Below, in pieces: positions 14,442 through 14,557 of a stretch of DNA of 14,557 nt; the stretch's first letter is position 1; each line of letters starts with the position of its first letter. The notes beneath the pieces are model-generated. The model searched no databases. It was given only the letters and a program-made list of their open reading frames with translations, and was not told where the DNA came from. This DNA is from G039029935 sp039029935 (GTDB taxonomy: Bacteria > Chloroflexota > Anaerolineae > Caldilineales > Caldilineaceae), in assembly GCA_039029935.1 (NCBI GenBank), contig JBCCFC010000185.1, forward strand, positions 1 to 14,557, in the 5' to 3' direction. The translations under genes and the position numbers were made by a program.

Positions 14442-14557
14442 TCCCGAGAGTCTGGAAGAGCACGAAGCTCTGCTTCATCAACAAGCGTTTGAGGATGCCC
14501 CGGAATTTGCCGAAAAACATCTTCCAAGACTGCTTCATTCCTTGCACCATGGCGATC
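14407..14557 (+). CDS. Partial open frame at right edge, overlapping the DUF937 gene end
   Basis: In the frame one base ahead of DUF937, after a stop in TTGAGCC, the sequence is open from 14407 (other ATGs at 14413 and 14419) to the window end. From about 14433 the translation looks like a real charged helical protein: AADPESLEEHEALLHQQ, then AFEDAPEFAEKHLPRLLHS. No ribosome site precedes any of the ATGs, which lie inside the DUF937 coding region. It is either a short overlapping gene that continues beyond the window or the displaced C-terminal part of the DUF937 protein after an indel. A second frame is also open in this short stretch but has poor composition. Confidence 0.35.
   Translation, partial: MRMAMAVWLAADPESLEEHEALLHQQAFEDAPEFAEKHLPRLLHSLHHGD

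Noticed and set aside
13880..14527. Minus-strand frame of 215 codons opposite the DUF937 gene
   Set aside because: Antisense shadow with Pro/Ser-rich composition. The plus strand has a family match and a ribosome site.

Overview
The window is bacterial chromosomal DNA. The taxonomy is inferred by eye: the gene mix (a Uma2-family nuclease with a repeated coiled-coil tail, a YfhO-type membrane protein, a TM-SH3b protein with a long acidic linker, an ECF sigma factor with an unusual C-terminal extension, a DUF937 protein) fits Chloroflexota, perhaps an Anaerolineae-like lineage. No rRNA or marker gene confirms this. I saw no tRNA, rRNA, CRISPR array, insertion sequence or phage gene.

Left block, 189-6540, all on the minus strand. 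In transcription order it holds an unrecognised 209-residue protein with a duplicated Trp/Pro/acidic motif, a PIN-domain protein that starts inside its stop codon (GTGA overlap), a YfhO-family membrane protein that starts 5 bases after the PIN stop, and a hybrid histidine kinase 18 bases further on. This looks like a four-gene transcription unit. It starts from an extended -10 promoter near 6650 whose upstream flank carries a 16-bp inverted repeat. The first two genes have toxin-antitoxin layout. Beyond the kinase, a separate promoter (TTGATC-N16-TATAAT) serves a small PepSY-like gene at 189-638.

Middle block, 6727-10881, also minus strand. A membrane-anchored SH3b protein with about 220 residues of Asp/Glu/Ala linker is followed, one base after its stop, by a coiled-coil / GRAM-or-PH-like / zinc-ribbon protein. 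After 41 bases comes a Uma2-family (PD-(D/E)XK-like) protein whose C-terminal coiled coil is built from a 21-bp tandem repeat.

The 455-bp divergent region 10882-11336 has no gene but contains two long imperfect inverted repeats. In both, nearly all deviations from Watson-Crick pairing become G-U pairs if the plus strand is transcribed, so they look like plus-strand RNA structures. The second ends 20 bases before the start codon of the next gene.

Right block, plus strand. The gene at 11337-13649 is the most unusual object in the window. It is a single 770-residue protein joining an ECF-type sigma factor, an ankyrin-repeat segment, and the nucleotide-binding plus C-terminal domains of an F1-ATPase beta-like subunit. 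The P-loop Lys/Thr, Walker B Asp and other catalytic residues of that last part are replaced. I infer a sigma factor carrying its own regulatory, probably non-hydrolysing, ATPase-like module. It is followed by a DUF937 gene (13896-14441) whose second DxDGDGS motif ends abruptly, and by a different open frame running off the right edge.
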